Assembly: GCA_019637915.1 (NCBI GenBank)
Contig: JAHBUV010000001.1
Coordinates: 310,001 to 374,000, forward strand
Direction of reading: 5' to 3'
DNA length: 64,000 nucleotides
From: Pseudobdellovibrionaceae bacterium
GTDB lineage: Bacteria > Bdellovibrionota > Bdellovibrionia > Bdellovibrionales > Bdellovibrionaceae
Shown here: piece after piece, positions 49,295-57,303 of the stretch
Layout: each line of letters begins with the position of its first letter
Numbering within the stretch: position 1 is the first letter of the stretch
The notes under the pieces: model-generated
Databases searched by the model: none
The model's input: the letters and a program-made list of their open reading frames with translations, nothing else
Told to the model about the DNA's origin: nothing
Translations under genes and position numbers: made by a program

Positions 49295-50872
49295 ATGAAA
49301 CTGAAAGCCATCGCCCTCGCCACGCTTTTCGCCTCGAACTCCTTCGCCGTCGTGCCGCCGGACAAAGTCCCGTCGGTGATGCTGGCGCAAAGCGTGCCGG
49401 GTTCTTCCCTGCAAGCCGTGGAGGACATTCCCGACAAATCGAGGCTGGGTCTGTTTTACAACGATCTGTTGCTGGAATCCCGCGTGAACCTGCCGGGCTG
49501 GAACGCCCAGACGGGATTCCGTCCGAACGCCGCCGGGATTTTCGAGGCCTTCGGCGTGCGCACCACCGCGGATCCGACGAAAGTGCAAGCCGGTCAGTCC
49601 CTGTTCTACGCCGGCGCCGGCGTCGGCCGCAGCGGCGTGTGGGAGCTCGCGCAAAGCGGTCAGGCCTTCGCTCTCGTCAATGGCCGCCCCCTCAAAGGCC
49701 TCACCATCAAAGGTTACGGCGGCAACGCCGGCAAAGGGCAGCAACCTGAAGGCAGCCTGGATGCCCCGGAAGCCTACCGCGACACCCTCCTGTCGAAAAT
49801 CCTCATGGAAAAGAACGTCGACACGTACATCGGCGCCCTGGCCGTGGTGCGCCCGACCTCGAGCGGCGGACTCAACGCCAACTTCATCCGCTTGAGCCGT
49901 TCATCCCTGCGCATGAACGACCTGATGGACCGCCATGGCGCCGACTTGCGCGCCACCGTGGAACATCTGTCCCATGTCGTGGCCGACGAGATCGGCCGCA
50001 AACCGAATCCGGCGGAATTCGCGCAGTGGCTGCTGCAGGCCACGGCCGAAACCCTGGCCGGTAAAGAGCACGCCCGGGTCAAATCCTCCAACAACAACAA
50101 GGACAACCTGGGCATCGCCGAGCTCGTCGACTTCGGCGAGGCCAAATACGATCCGCTGAACTACAAACCCGGTTCGGACGTGGAAGGCGCCTACGGTCAA
50201 AAGAGCCATGTCCTCAAGGCCGCGCAAAACATCGCCGCCGAATTCGGTTTCACCATCAACGCCGAGCAGATTTTCAACCAGGTTTACGAAGCCAAAACCA
50301 AGGCCCTCGTTGAAACCGACGCCCGCCGGGTCAACCTCGACGTGGCCGATCGCCAGGAGCTGCGCCGCCTCGGCCTGTCGGACAAAACCGTCGAAGCTCT
50401 CCTCAGCCTGCGCGCCCGGAAAGCCTTCGGCCTGCTCACCGTGACGGAAGTCATCGAGAACCTGAAATCCACCTTGACCGCCGCGGAAGCGCAGCTCCTC
50501 AAGACCTCGGCGACGACGAAGTTCCTGCGCCTCAATGCCGAGGTCATCGTGCCGCAAGTGCTGCTGGCTGAAGTCGGCGGCGCCGAAGGCCTGCGCGAGG
50601 TAATGGTCAAAACCTTGCTGAACATGCCGGGCACCGACCTCGCCGCGTTCGAAAAAGAGGCGCAGGCCCGTCTCACCGAGAAAATGACCGAGCTTGGCAC
50701 CAACCGCTTCAAACCCTCCTGGGGAAGCTACGGAGCTCAAGTGGAATTGATCTCTTCTTTGCTCATGAAAAACGCCGTCTCCGGCGACTTGGACGCCGCC
50801 CGCTTCACGGCCAAACGCTTTGAGCGCGCCTACAACGTCAGCCGCTGCGAGAGGATCTTCGCCGCCCACTGA
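49295..50872 (+). CDS. Exported SelO-like pseudokinase/AMPylase-fold protein
   Basis: A 525-residue protein with signal peptide (MKLKAIALATLFASNSFA). The body follows the order of SelO motifs: AFALVNGRPLKGLTIKGYGG with Lys near residue 138 (SelO LKGaG), RLSRSSLRMNDL, NNKDNLGIAELVDFGEAKYD near 270-282 (SelO N-x-DN and DYG/DFG metal Asp). SelO is normally a cytosolic or mitochondrial AMPylating enzyme; a signal peptide is very unusual because ATP is missing in the periplasm. The SEAM segment of SelO appears here as SKIL, so one catalytic Glu may be changed. AAGGAGAAGG precedes the ATG. It may act on an external target after export. Confidence 0.68.
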   Translation: MKLKAIALATLFASNSFAVVPPDKVPSVMLAQSVPGSSLQAVEDIPDKSRLGLFYNDLLLESRVNLPGWNAQTGFRPNAAGIFEAFGVRTTADPTKVQAGQSLFYAGAGVGRSGVWELAQSGQAFALVNGRPLKGLTIKGYGGNAGKGQQPEGSLDAPEAYRDTLLSKILMEKNVDTYIGALAVVRPTSSGGLNANFIRLSRSSLRMNDLMDRHGADLRATVEHLSHVVADEIGRKPNPAEFAQWLLQATAETLAGKEHARVKSSNNNKDNLGIAELVDFGEAKYDPLNYKPGSDVEGAYGQKSHVLKAAQNIAAEFGFTINAEQIFNQVYEAKTKALVETDARRVNLDVADRQELRRLGLSDKTVEALLSLRARKAFGLLTVTEVIENLKSTLTAAEAQLLKTSATTKFLRLNAEVIVPQVLLAEVGGAEGLREVMVKTLLNMPGTDLAAFEKEAQARLTEKMTELGTNRFKPSWGSYGAQVELISSLLMKNAVSGDLDAARFTAKRFERAYNVSRCERIFAAH

Positions 50873-50979
50873 GGCTTGTCCCGCACTCGACACACCGGGG
50901 TCCGAAAAGGGCCCCGGAAACTTGACGACTCAGCGACAGCCAACTTGGCCGACTTCTCCGCCGACCCCTCGAATTTGAT

Positions 50980-50993
50980 CATTTCGCGAAATG
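50980..50993. promoter_or_regulatory. Palindrome upstream of norB
   Basis: CATTTCGCGAAATG is a perfect 14-bp palindrome 83 bases before the norB start, followed by a partial repeat ATATTTCGC. It does not match the FNR or NorR consensus. A regulator site is possible but unassigned. Confidence 0.5.
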
Positions 50994-51076
50994 TCATATT
51001 TCGCTTTCATTTTGTTTTCAATTCGGTTTCGATTTAATTGTTTTTTGTTGAGATCGAAAAATTTAGCGGAGGGTGC

Positions 51077-54000
51077 GTGAACTATAAAAAATTATGGCTG
51101 GGCTTCGCTTTCGTCTTCTGCGTCTCTTTCGCCGTTCTCGGGTATTACGGCATCGAAATCTACCAGAAGGCTCCCCCCTACCCGCGGCAGGTGGTCAGCA
51201 CCGGTGGCGAGGTTCTGTTTTCACAGGAGGACGTGAAAAACGGCCTCAACGTCTGGCAATCCATCGGCGGGCAGCAGCTTGGCTCCGTGTGGGGGCATGG
51301 CGCTTACGTCGCCCCGGACTGGACGGCGGACTGGATCCATCGCGAGGCCAATGCCCTCGTCGAGCGCTTCGCGCAAAAAGAATACGGGGCTTCCTATGAG
51401 TCCCTCGTCGCCGAGAAAAAAGCCCTGCTCCAGACGCGCCTGCAGGAGGAGATCAAGAAGAACACCTATGATCCCGCGACCGGCGACATCACCGTGTCCG
51501 CGGACCGGGCGGCGGCCATCCGCGACGTCAGCGCGCACTATCAGGGCCTCTTCATGGATGATCCCGCCCTGGCGAGCCTGCGTGACGCCTACGCGATGCC
51601 GGCGAACACCGTCAAAGACCCCGCGCGCATGAAAGCCCTGAACGCGTTCTTCTTCTGGGGCGCCTGGGCGGGCGCCACCCTCCGCCCCGGGGAGAACATC
51701 ACCTATACCAACAACTGGCCGCCGGACCGCCTGGTCGGCAACGTGCCCACCGGCTCGCTTTTGCTGTGGACCGGTTTCAGCGTCGTCCTGCTGCTCGCGG
51801 GAATCGCCTTGCTCGCGTCCTATTACGCCGCGAACCGTGAAGACGACCATCATCTCGAATCGGTGCCGGAGCAAGATCCCCTCGTGGGCCTGAACCCGAC
51901 GCCCTCCATGAAGGCCACTCTGAAATATTTCTGGGTCGTTTGCGCCTTGATGGTGGTGCAGGTCATTCTGGGCGCGGTCACGGCCCACTACGGCGTCGAG
52001 GGCAACGGCTTCTACGGCTTCCCTTTGTCGGAGTATCTGCCCTACTCGATCACGCGGACCTGGCACGTGCAGATGGGGATTTTCTGGATCGCCACGTCCT
52101 GGCTCGCGACCGGTCTTTTCATCGGTCCCGCGGTGTCCGGTCACGAGCCGAAGTACCAGGCGGCGGGCGTTCATTTCCTCTTCGTCGCGCTCTTGATCAT
52201 CGTCGTCGGATCGATGGCCGGGCAATGGATGGGTGTCGCGCAGAAAATGGGCTTTGAAGTCAACTTCTGGTTCGGTCACCAGGGCTACGAGTACGTGGAT
52301 CTGGGGCGTTTCTGGCAGATTTTCCTTCTGGTCGGGCTCTTCCTTTGGCTGTTCCTGATGGGCCGCGCGATCTGGCCGGCATTCCGGCAACAAAAGGAAA
52401 ACCGCCATCTGCTGGCGCTCTTCCTCATCGCCTCGGCGGCGATCGCGCTTTTCTACGGGGCCGGTCTCATGTGGGGCCAGCACACGAATCTCGCCGTCGC
52501 GGAATACTGGCGCTGGTGGGTGGTTCACCTGTGGGTGGAAGGCTTCTTCGAGGTCTTCGCCACCGTGGTCATCGCCTTTCTCTTCGTGCGCATGGGACTT
52601 CTGGGCAACCGCATCGCCACCTCCAGCGTGCTGTTCTCGACGATCATTTTCCTCTCCGGCGGGATCCTCGGGACCTTTCACCATCTTTACTTCACCGGCA
52701 CGCCCACCGCGATCATGGCGATCGGCGCCACCTTCAGCGCCCTCGAGGTCGTGCCTCTCGTGCTGATCGGTTTTGAGGCCTACAACCATGTGCGCCTCAG
52801 CCGGTCCCAGGGCTGGCTGCAGGCTTACAAATGGCCGATCCGTTTTTTCATCGCGGTGGCTTTCTGGAACCTGGTCGGCGCCGGGATTTTCGGATTCCTC
52901 ATCAATCCGCCCATCGCGCTTTATTACATGCAGGGTCTGAACACGACGCCCGTTCACGGACACACGGCCCTCTTCGGGGTTTACGGCATGCTGGGAATCG
53001 GGCTGATGCTCTTCGTCCTGAAAGGGCTCGCGGCCCGTCACCAGTGGAAAGACGGCGTGATCTCTTTCGCCTTCTGGTCGATCAACATCGGCCTGGCGGC
53101 GATGGTGCTCCTCAGCGTGCTGCCGATCGGTCTCCTGCAGACAGTGGCGAGCGTGGAAACCGGGCTCTGGTACGCGCGCTCCGCGGAGTTCATGCAGCAG
53201 CCGCACATGGGGACCCTGCGCTGGATGCGCGTCATCGGTGACACGGTCTTCACGATCGGCATCCTGGCTCTCGGCTGGTTCGTGGTGGGCTTGAAAACCG
53301 GCCACTCCGTCCGGCAAGACCGCGTGGACCTGGCACCTTCAGTTGGCGAAGCGGTACTTGGCGCAGGTTTGCGCGAACTCGGCGCTGCTGATGAACATCT
53401 CGATGACCTGGTCGCGGTTGAGGTGGCCTTGCGCCAGCATGTCCACCCAGAACTGCCGGCCGGGGGCATCCGGGGCCCGCAGCAGAGTGCCACTGTACAC
53501 GGACGTCACGAAGCTGCTGTTCGAACGGTAGACCGAAGTGTACTCGGGCGCATAGGCGAAGGTGCGCACCGCGGCCGCACAACCATAATTGCGGATGACG
53601 CCGATGTTGAAATCCAGGCCGACGGGATCCGAAACGCGGTTCAAGAACACCTTGTAGAGGTAATTCACGTAATAAGCCGTGCCCGTGAACTCCTTTCCCA
53701 CCGGCGTGCTGATGACCGGCGCGAAGGCGGACGATCCTTTTTTCGGCGTCGACATGTCGGCGTCTTTCTTCAGGCGCTCGGACAGGGTTTTCATCGTCGC
53801 GGTCACCTGTTTGAGATCACCCACCACGACCAGGCACTTGTAGGTGTAATCGCCGGCCTTCAGATCCTTCGCGCGGAAAACGCAGTTCCATTTGTTCGTG
53901 GAGCTGGAAGGATTCTTGAAACGCCAGCGCCCGTAGCCCGCCGCCTGCGGCGAAATCACGCCCATGGCGTATTTCTCATCGGCGCTCGAGAACACCACCG

Positions 54001-54700
54001 GCTTGGATTGCTCGCCGGGACCGTCGCTCAAGGATTCCAGAGCCGCTTTTTTCGCGTCATAGGCGTAGAACTTCGTGAACCGCGTGGTCATGTAACCGGT
54101 CAAAGCCTCGAACGTGGCGGATTTGTAAGACTCCGGCACGTGGAAAGTGACCTGGTAATCCAGCACGTTGGGCAGGTCATTGTAACCGATCGAGATCTTC
54201 TTCGTGAGCTTGTGGGTGGAGAGCACGGTCTTGTTCTGCGACACGCGCAGGGTGGTGCTGCCGCAATTCTGCGGGTACTTGAAATTCGGGGCGAGCCAGA
54301 AGGACATCTGACTCGTGGTCTGCAGGTAATTGCCCGAGGCCACGCGGTCCAACAACACGCTGGAGCTCGTCACTTTCGTGCCGTCCGCCGAGGTGCCGGC
54401 CTCGGTGGGGTTGAAGCATTCGCCGAAGCCGTCAAAGGACGCGGCCGATTGCAACTGACGGCCGTGATCGTAGCGGTTGATGAACTCCACGCCCTGCCAC
54501 ATCAAGGAATCAATGGCCCCGGCGAACTGGTGCGCGGAACGGACCGACAGCGTGGAGCCGAGAACCTCTTTCGAGATCGTGACGTCCTCTCGCAAGTACT
54601 CCGTCCCAGCCTGAGCCGGCGCGAGCCACATCGAATTCAAAGCCGCGGCGACAACAACAAGAATTTTTCTTTGATTCATGTGACCCCCATCGACCCATGA
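51077..54700 (+). CDS. norB: Quinol-dependent nitric oxide reductase (qNOR) with lost stop codon
   Basis: Membrane enzyme reducing NO to N2O with quinol. The first ~755 codons (to about 53335) are a complete qNOR: fused NorC-like part after the first helix (EVLFSQEDVKNGLNVWQSIG, GQQLGSVWGHGAYVAPDW), then twelve helices with haem/iron His in ITRTWHVQMGIFWIATSW, VVHLWVEGFFEVFATV and ILGTFHHLYFTG. Normal qNOR ends here, but no stop occurs: the frame continues 455 codons to 54700, antisense through the opposite gene. This tail is arginine/histidine-rich nonsense. Either the stop was lost by deletion or the tail is an artefact; the enzyme itself should be complete. GTG 51077 follows GGAGG. Confidence 0.82.
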   Translation: MNYKKLWLGFAFVFCVSFAVLGYYGIEIYQKAPPYPRQVVSTGGEVLFSQEDVKNGLNVWQSIGGQQLGSVWGHGAYVAPDWTADWIHREANALVERFAQKEYGASYESLVAEKKALLQTRLQEEIKKNTYDPATGDITVSADRAAAIRDVSAHYQGLFMDDPALASLRDAYAMPANTVKDPARMKALNAFFFWGAWAGATLRPGENITYTNNWPPDRLVGNVPTGSLLLWTGFSVVLLLAGIALLASYYAANREDDHHLESVPEQDPLVGLNPTPSMKATLKYFWVVCALMVVQVILGAVTAHYGVEGNGFYGFPLSEYLPYSITRTWHVQMGIFWIATSWLATGLFIGPAVSGHEPKYQAAGVHFLFVALLIIVVGSMAGQWMGVAQKMGFEVNFWFGHQGYEYVDLGRFWQIFLLVGLFLWLFLMGRAIWPAFRQQKENRHLLALFLIASAAIALFYGAGLMWGQHTNLAVAEYWRWWVVHLWVEGFFEVFATVVIAFLFVRMGLLGNRIATSSVLFSTIIFLSGGILGTFHHLYFTGTPTAIMAIGATFSALEVVPLVLIGFEAYNHVRLSRSQGWLQAYKWPIRFFIAVAFWNLVGAGIFGFLINPPIALYYMQGLNTTPVHGHTALFGVYGMLGIGLMLFVLKGLAARHQWKDGVISFAFWSINIGLAAMVLLSVLPIGLLQTVASVETGLWYARSAEFMQQPHMGTLRWMRVIGDTVFTIGILALGWFVVGLKTGHSVRQDRVDLAPSVGEAVLGAGLRELGAADEHLDDLVAVEVALRQHVHPELPAGGIRGPQQSATVHGRHEAAVRTVDRSVLGRIGEGAHRGRTTIIADDADVEIQADGIRNAVQEHLVEVIHVISRARELLSHRRADDRREGGRSFFRRRHVGVFLQALGQGFHRRGHLFEITHHDQALVGVIAGLQILRAENAVPFVRGAGRILETPAPVARRLRRNHAHGVFLIGAREHHRLGLLAGTVAQGFQSRFFRVIGVELREPRGHVTGQSLERGGFVRLRHVESDLVIQHVGQVIVTDRDLLRELVGGEHGLVLRHAQGGAAAILRVLEIRGEPEGHLTRGLQVIARGHAVQQHAGARHFRAVRRGAGLGGVEAFAEAVKGRGRLQLTAVIVAVDELHALPHQGINGPGELVRGTDRQRGAENLFRDRDVLSQVLRPSLSRREPHRIQSRGDNNKNFSLIHVTPIDP
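53339..54679 (-). CDS. Exported DUF4214-type protein
   Basis: A 446-residue exported protein: signal peptide ILVVVAAALNSMWLAPAQA, about 300 residues of unrecognised beta-rich domain (IDSLMWQGVEFINRYDHGRQ, CFNPTEAG, LRVSQNKTVLSTHKLT), and a C-terminal helical segment like DUF4214 (YLYKVFLNRVSDPVGLDFNI, RAPDAPGRQFWVDMLAQGHL, IEMFISSAEFAQTCAKY). DUF4214 occurs in S-layer-like and calcium-binding exported proteins. The coding pattern (signal, Cys, DUF4214 ending) shows it is the real gene here, and the norB frame on the other strand is the shadow. It converges with norB and is followed by no spacer. Confidence 0.82.
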   Translation of the reverse strand: MNQRKILVVVAAALNSMWLAPAQAGTEYLREDVTISKEVLGSTLSVRSAHQFAGAIDSLMWQGVEFINRYDHGRQLQSAASFDGFGECFNPTEAGTSADGTKVTSSSVLLDRVASGNYLQTTSQMSFWLAPNFKYPQNCGSTTLRVSQNKTVLSTHKLTKKISIGYNDLPNVLDYQVTFHVPESYKSATFEALTGYMTTRFTKFYAYDAKKAALESLSDGPGEQSKPVVFSSADEKYAMGVISPQAAGYGRWRFKNPSSSTNKWNCVFRAKDLKAGDYTYKCLVVVGDLKQVTATMKTLSERLKKDADMSTPKKGSSAFAPVISTPVGKEFTGTAYYVNYLYKVFLNRVSDPVGLDFNIGVIRNYGCAAAVRTFAYAPEYTSVYRSNSSFVTSVYSGTLLRAPDAPGRQFWVDMLAQGHLNRDQVIEMFISSAEFAQTCAKYRFAN

Positions 54701-54910
54701 AAAAGCAAAAGCCGATCCAGGCGCGAAAACGTCCTCGTTGCACGCGAGAGCCGAATTCCCAGGCTGGGATGTCGATCTTCAGGAGCCAAAAGAACTGACT
54801 TTTCCTGATTCCACCGGGAAATCAGGGAGATCAACCCTTCCCCGGGCATTCCCGGTTTTCTGTCATTTAAACAGTGACCCAGAAGAGGACGTAAATCCCG
54901 GATTGGGACG

Positions 54911-55327
54911 TCAGGCGCAGTCCGGGCAGGTGGCTTGAAACTCCAGCCGATGGGAGATCTGGCGGTAACCGATTTTCTCCAGGCTCTTCACCTGCGCCGA
55001 CAACAGACAGTCGTTGATGACCTGAACCTTGTGGCATTTGCGGCACTCAATATGATGGGAATGCGCCGGTTTTCCCGGACCGCACAAACGATAGCGCGCC
55101 ACTTGATCCGAAAAGAAGGTCTTTTCCAGAAGACCCGCCTGCTCGAGCTGCTGCAGGTTGCGGTAGATCGTCGCCAGATCGCAAACGTAAGAACGAAACG
55201 ATTTCTGGATGTCTTCCGCCGACAAAGGCTGACGGGCCTTTTCCAGGCTTTTCAGAACCTGGATGCGCTGGGGCGTGCGCCGCAGGCCTTTGTTGGAAAG
55301 AAGATGAGAAAGCTCGGTTTCGCTCAT
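54911..55327 (-). CDS. Fur-family metalloregulator, probable Zur
   Basis: A 138-residue Fur-family repressor: NKGLRRTPQRIQVLKSLEKA, helix PLSAEDIQKSFRSYVCDLAT, IYRNLQQLEQAGLLEK, then the metal sites HSHHIECRKCHKVQVINDC and final CPDCA (two CxxC zinc pairs). Fur, Zur, Mur and PerR have the same fold. Zur is preferred because the gene is divergent from a ZnuABC operon with a shared inverted repeat at 55406-55426. In the zinc-bound form it would silence that operon. The ATG at 55327 is the first start of the family's fold. Confidence 0.88.
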   Translation of the reverse strand: MSETELSHLLSNKGLRRTPQRIQVLKSLEKARQPLSAEDIQKSFRSYVCDLATIYRNLQQLEQAGLLEKTFFSDQVARYRLCGPGKPAHSHHIECRKCHKVQVINDCLLSAQVKSLEKIGYRQISHRLEFQATCPDCA

Positions 55328-55405
55328 GGCCCTTTGAATCCATCCGAAACCTCCCTCCTGTCAAGCCGGGCGCGGCGGGCCGGAGACGGCGGGCAAATAT
55401 TTCGT

Positions 55406-55426
55406 ACCTGCAAATCGTTTGCATGT
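55406..55426. promoter_or_regulatory. Candidate Zur operator
   Basis: TGCAAA-TCG-TTTGCA is a perfect 15-bp palindrome, extended to 21 bp (AC...GT) with one mismatch pair. It lies between the divergent regulator (55327) and the zinc operon (55478). Binding by the neighbouring Fur-family protein is inferred from location. Confidence 0.75.
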
Positions 55427-55477
55427 TCAACGAGGCCATGTTACTTCGCCCCACATTCCGATCGATGGAGGTTCGCC

Positions 55478-56065
55478 TTGAAGCTTTGGATTTTCTCCCT
55501 GTTCTTTTTGCCGCTGAGCGCGTGGTCCCACGAGCGCGCGGAACTGCCGCCCGATCTTCAGAACACGCCCCTGGCGCAATCCGCGCTGTCCGTGCTGGAG
55601 CAGGCGCCCTCGGAGCTGCAACGTCTGACCGGGCTCGCGCCCGAAGGGGTGCTGTACGGCCTCACCGTCTCCCTGCAAAATTCAGAAGCCGTCGCCAAGC
55701 TCCACTACGTGTCGCAGGATCAGCTGAACGACCTGCTGTTTGATTGCCACTCCCACGGCGATCATTTCGATTGCCACGCGGCCGAGCAGGGCGCGCCTCG
55801 CGCGCTGCCGGGCCCGCGGCCGGGCTTCGGCGTGGAGATTTTCGAGACCTCCCTCGCGGAGTCCCTGGCGCTCTTCGCGCGCAAGGTGGGTCCGCTCTCG
55901 AGCCTTGAGTCCATCACGATCTGGCAAGCCGGAAAAGACGTGCAGCTCATCCTCATTCACCGAAAAGGAACCAAGATCCAGCAGAGCCACATGATGTGCC
56001 ACCAGCACGACGCGGATCATTTCGATTGTCACCGCCAACTCGACGCCGGCCCCGGCCGTCCCTAA
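55478..56065 (+). CDS. Exported Cys/His-rich protein, zinc operon paralogue 1
   Basis: A 195-residue exported protein: signal peptide IFSLFFLPLSAWS, a domain with VLYGLTVSLQNSEAVAKLHY, a Cys/His cluster LFDCHSHGDHFDCHAAEQG near residue 88 and a second one at the end (MMCHQHDADHFDCHRQ). The clusters (DCHxHGxxxxDCH, HDxDHFDCH) look like metal sites. Its neighbour at 56085 has the same architecture, so they are tandem paralogues. Both head an operon with ZnuABC genes and a Zur-type operator. I infer a periplasmic zinc scavenger or chaperone. No named family. Start TTG 55478 has GGAGG upstream. Confidence 0.75.
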   Translation: MKLWIFSLFFLPLSAWSHERAELPPDLQNTPLAQSALSVLEQAPSELQRLTGLAPEGVLYGLTVSLQNSEAVAKLHYVSQDQLNDLLFDCHSHGDHFDCHAAEQGAPRALPGPRPGFGVEIFETSLAESLALFARKVGPLSSLESITIWQAGKDVQLILIHRKGTKIQQSHMMCHQHDADHFDCHRQLDAGPGRP

Positions 56066-56084
56066 AAAGAAAGAGACCTTGATC

Positions 56085-56675
56085 ATGAAATACCTGTTGC
56101 CGATTCTGCTTTCCCTGTCCGTCGCTCCCGCCTGGGCCCAACAACCGGATCCGGTGCTGAACCACCCCCTCACCATGTCGGTGAGCTTCGCCGTGCGCGC
56201 CATTCCCCAGGACCTGCAGCGCGCCTTGCGCCGCCCCTACCGCGATGAAGTGTACGGATTCACCGTGAAGTTGAACCAGCGCGAGACGGACCTGACCGTG
56301 CACTTCCAGCCGACGCTGAATTCGCTGCAAGGACTGGATTACGATTGTCACTGGCACGGGCCGACCGCCTGGGACTGTCACGCAGCCGCTTTGCAACAAC
56401 CGCGTTCGATTCAACCGCTGCCGCGCCTGCTGACGCTGGAACAGCTGGAAGCCGCCTACAAGACGGCCTTCAACCTGTACGTCCGCCACGTGGCCCCCTC
56501 GCCCACCGTCAATGGCGTGAAGATCTGGCAGATGCAGGGTCTCGTGCAGATCGTTTTTGAGAACAACATCAACGGCCGCGTCGGCACGGTCAACGTTGCC
56601 TGTCGCCCGAGCGCCCAAGGCTCGTCGACCTTTGACTGCCGCAACAACCCCGCGCCGGGCCCCGGCCAGCCGTAA
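56085..56675 (+). CDS. Exported Cys/His-rich protein, zinc operon paralogue 2
   Basis: A 196-residue paralogue of the preceding gene: signal peptide LLPILLSLSVAPAWA, EVYGFTVKLNQRETDLTVHF, the cluster YDCHWHGPTAWDCHAAALQQ near residue 90, and a final AQGSSTFDCRNNPAPGPGQP. The first cluster keeps the DCHxHGxxxxDCH pattern, while the second (FDCR) has lost the His residues present in the first paralogue. One copy may thus bind fewer metal ions. The ATG at 56085 is used, with AAGAGA upstream. It is 19 bases from the previous stop. Confidence 0.75.
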   Translation: MKYLLPILLSLSVAPAWAQQPDPVLNHPLTMSVSFAVRAIPQDLQRALRRPYRDEVYGFTVKLNQRETDLTVHFQPTLNSLQGLDYDCHWHGPTAWDCHAAALQQPRSIQPLPRLLTLEQLEAAYKTAFNLYVRHVAPSPTVNGVKIWQMQGLVQIVFENNINGRVGTVNVACRPSAQGSSTFDCRNNPAPGPGQP

Positions 56676-56686
56676 GGACAAGTCTT

Positions 56687-57292
56687 ATGTTGCGGAACGC
56701 TTTGCCGCTTTTGCTCGCCTTCAGCCTCGCCGCCTGCGGCGGCGGGGACAATCCGGATCGCCGGGCTCCGGCTTTCGAGATCCTGAACGACGGCGGCCTG
56801 ACCAAGACGGGCGAAAGTTATCAGGGCACCGGCGTGCTGCGCTCGAATGAAGCGCTGTCCTCGAGCCAGAGCGACAACAATTTCCGTTTGCGCTTCTCCC
56901 TGAACGATGGGGGCAGTCTGACCCTGGTCGCCCATGCCGACCGCCACCTGCGAAACGGCATCGAGATCCGCTTCCAAAGAACGGGGACGGATCTTTCCAT
57001 CTTCGTCCGCGTCGCCGACCGCACCGTGGATTGGAGCGAGGCTTTCCAGGAAAAATCCGGGATCGATGCCTCGGGGGAGATCGTCCTTTCGGTGGACGTG
57101 CACAACGGCCCCACCCATCATGATTACGCCCATGTGCTGTTCTGGAAGAACGACGAGAAGGACGCCTTTTTCGACGGAGCGGAAGACGCCGACGGCACGC
57201 CCGGCAAAGGCCGCGGCGATGTCTGGGGACTCCTGCTGGAAGACGCCGTCCTGATGTCCAAATCCGTGGGCCCCGCCCGCGACACGCACTGA
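56687..57292 (+). CDS. Lipoprotein of the zinc operon
   Basis: A 201-residue lipoprotein with signal LRNALPLLLAFSLAACGGG (lipobox LAAC). The mature domain is beta-rich (DNNFRLRFSLNDGGSLTLVA, GTDLSIFVRVADRTVDW) and has a His-rich segment (VDVHNGPTHHDYAHVLFWKN) that could bind metal. No family is recognised. It follows the second Cys/His protein by 11 bases and precedes the porin gene, so it probably belongs to the outer-membrane step of zinc capture. Confidence 0.75.
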   Translation: MLRNALPLLLAFSLAACGGGDNPDRRAPAFEILNDGGLTKTGESYQGTGVLRSNEALSSSQSDNNFRLRFSLNDGGSLTLVAHADRHLRNGIEIRFQRTGTDLSIFVRVADRTVDWSEAFQEKSGIDASGEIVLSVDVHNGPTHHDYAHVLFWKNDEKDAFFDGAEDADGTPGKGRGDVWGLLLEDAVLMSKSVGPARDTH

Positions 57293-57303
57293 GGCACGCA
57301 GCG

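Noticed and set aside
50895-50917. CCGGGG/CCCCGG hairpin after the SelO-like gene as a terminator
   Set aside because: The stem is GC-rich but no T-run follows; it may end the transcript, but the evidence is too weak to list as a feature.
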